A stretch of 64,000 bases of DNA from Bacteroidales bacterium. Its GTDB lineage: Bacteria; Bacteroidota; Bacteroidia; Bacteroidales; WCHB1-69. Both the position numbers and the translations under genes were made by a program. How positions within the stretch are numbered: the stretch's first letter is position 1; every line of letters begins with the position of its first letter. The DNA lies in NCBI GenBank assembly GCA_017551725.1, contig JAFZKY010000063.1, positions 1-64,000 of the forward strand, in the 5' to 3' direction. Under the pieces are notes generated by a model. It did not search any database. It was not told where the DNA came from and saw nothing but the letters and a program-made list of their open reading frames with translations. Below are positions 63,028 to 64,000 of the stretch, piece by piece.

Positions 63028-64000
63028 TCATAGTTCATTGTTCATCTCCTCCTTTATTTCCACAATCTTATGTTGGATGCCATACTCGGTGAGTATCTGG
63101 CGCACGCGGTCACCGTCGGTGTCGGTGAGGAATACTTGGCCGAAATGGTCGTCGCCCACCATGCGAAGCAGTTCGGCGATGCGGGTCTTGTCCAGCTTGT
63201 CGAAGATGTCGTCCAGCAGCAGGATGGGTTTCACCTTCTTGCGGGCGCAGGAGTAGTCGAACTGGGCGAGGCGCAGGGCCAGCGAGAAGGATTTCTGCTG
63301 CCCTTGTGAACCGAATCGACGGATGGGCTGGCCATTGATGGTGAAGAGGTAGTCATCCTTGTGGACTCCGAAGTTGGTGAATCCGCTATGCAGATCCGAC
63401 TGCGCCGTCTGCTGCAAACCTTCGGCATACGTGGCCGTCTGCAGTCCCGACTTGTATTGGATGGACACCTCCTCCGAGCCGTGGGAGAGGCGGCGATAGT
63501 GATCCTGAAACACAGGAAGCATATCCACGATGAAGGCCTGCCGGCAGGTGAAGAGATGATGGCCCAGCGGGATCATCTGGTCATCCAGAATGCGTAGCAG
63601 GTCGGCATTCGTGCGGTGCTGTTCCAGCATCTGCTTGAGCAGAGCATTGCGTTGCATCAGCAGTTTGCGGTAAGCAATAAGATGCTGCAAGTACTCGGCA
63701 TCGAACTGCGAAATGATGGTATCAAAGAAGCGCCGGCGCGTGTCGCTCACCTCGTTGATGATGTCGCTGTCGTAGGGCGACACCATCACCGACGGGAAAA
63801 GCCCGATGTGCGCACTGAGGCGAGTGTATTCCTTCTTGTTGGCCCGCATCGACTTATGACCGTTCTTGTAGGTGCAACTCACCTGCGTGCGGTTCTGCGT
63901 CTCGCGCTGCACGAAATCACCGTGAATGGCAAAGAAGTCGGTGTCAAAGCGCACAGAATAGACATCCTGGGCGGCAAAATAACTTTTGCAGAAGGAGAGA
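63028..64000 (-). CDS. recF: DNA replication/repair protein RecF, C-terminal part (partial)
   Basis: The frame is open to the right edge, so the N-terminal Walker A region lies outside the window; about 323 residues are visible. A GTG at 63952-63954 is internal, since the frame continues upstream with LSFCKSYFAAQDVYS. Typical RecF blocks are LFPSVMVSPYDSDIINEVSDTRRRFFD, FGVHKDDYLFTINGQPIRRFGSQGQQKSFSLALRLAQ (ABC signature region) and ILLLDDIFDKLD (Walker B). RecF loads RecA at single-strand gaps with RecO and RecR. The downstream kinase gene follows after 76 bp that include the heptamer repeat. Confidence 0.93.
   Translation of the reverse strand, partial: LSFCKSYFAAQDVYSVRFDTDFFAIHGDFVQRETQNRTQVSCTYKNGHKSMRANKKEYTRLSAHIGLFPSVMVSPYDSDIINEVSDTRRRFFDTIISQFDAEYLQHLIAYRKLLMQRNALLKQMLEQHRTNADLLRILDDQMIPLGHHLFTCRQAFIVDMLPVFQDHYRRLSHGSEEVSIQYKSGLQTATYAEGLQQTAQSDLHSGFTNFGVHKDDYLFTINGQPIRRFGSQGQQKSFSLALRLAQFDYSCARKKVKPILLLDDIFDKLDKTRIAELLRMVGDDHFGQVFLTDTDGDRVRQILTEYGIQHKIVEIKEEMNNEL

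Overview
The window looks like a chromosomal segment of an anaerobic Bacteroidota, most likely order Bacteroidales. Three things in the sequence point there. Most transcription units start behind a TAnnTTTG -7 element (TATTTTTG, TATCTTTG or TACTTTTG) and lack clear Shine-Dalgarno sequences. Several large secreted proteins carry type IX secretion sorting domains (types A and B) or SprB repeats. TonB-dependent receptor, BatD, FISUMP and lipoprotein families typical of the phylum are present. A 3,5-diaminohexanoate dehydrogenase gene suggests lysine fermentation. No rRNA, tRNA, insertion sequence, prophage or CRISPR array was seen.

Layout. 1-3.9 kb: the end of an outer-membrane barrel, a lipoprotein, an unrecognised secreted protein and a DUF4143-type ATPase. 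3.9-7.6 kb: a GH29 alpha-L-fucosidase fused to a GH3 glycosidase. 7.6-17.9 kb: YpfJ-type metallopeptidase, an unknown membrane protein, Mfd, a T9SS cargo protein, a THUMP-like methyltransferase and, on the other strand, dut plus a TPR protein. 18-25.6 kb: a 2532-residue SprB-repeat/FISUMP protein. 26-28 kb: two tandem paralogues joining coiled coils to a PD-(D/E)XK-like domain. 28-31.2 kb: a TonB receptor with a metal-binding protein bearing a Cys/His decapeptide repeat. 31.3-35.9 kb: a PP-loop protein resembling MurL, a nucleotidyltransferase, peptidase E and BatD. 35.9-44.9 kb: a 2986-residue type B T9SS adhesin-like protein. 45-48 kb: a small orphan ORF, an L,D-transpeptidase and a bacterial-type PARG macrodomain protein.

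48.1-54.9 kb holds the most interesting block: ketoreductase, ketosynthase, ACP, LpxL-type acyltransferase, O-methyltransferase, hotdog dehydratase, 4HBT thioesterase, LolA-like protein and a second hotdog protein. This is the gene content of an aryl-polyene/flexirubin-type pathway, but without the starter-unit ligase, chain-length factor or MMPL exporter. A small lipoprotein gene on the opposite strand interrupts it.

54.9-64 kb: topB with an apparently premature TGA followed by its in-frame basic tail, two secreted proteins, a pair of strong inverted repeats, kdd, a DUF2520 protein, a TGS-uridine-kinase-like protein and the 3' part of recF, which runs off the window. A family of AACAATT heptamer repeats recurs in the spacers and in places supplies the last codons and stop of the gene before it.
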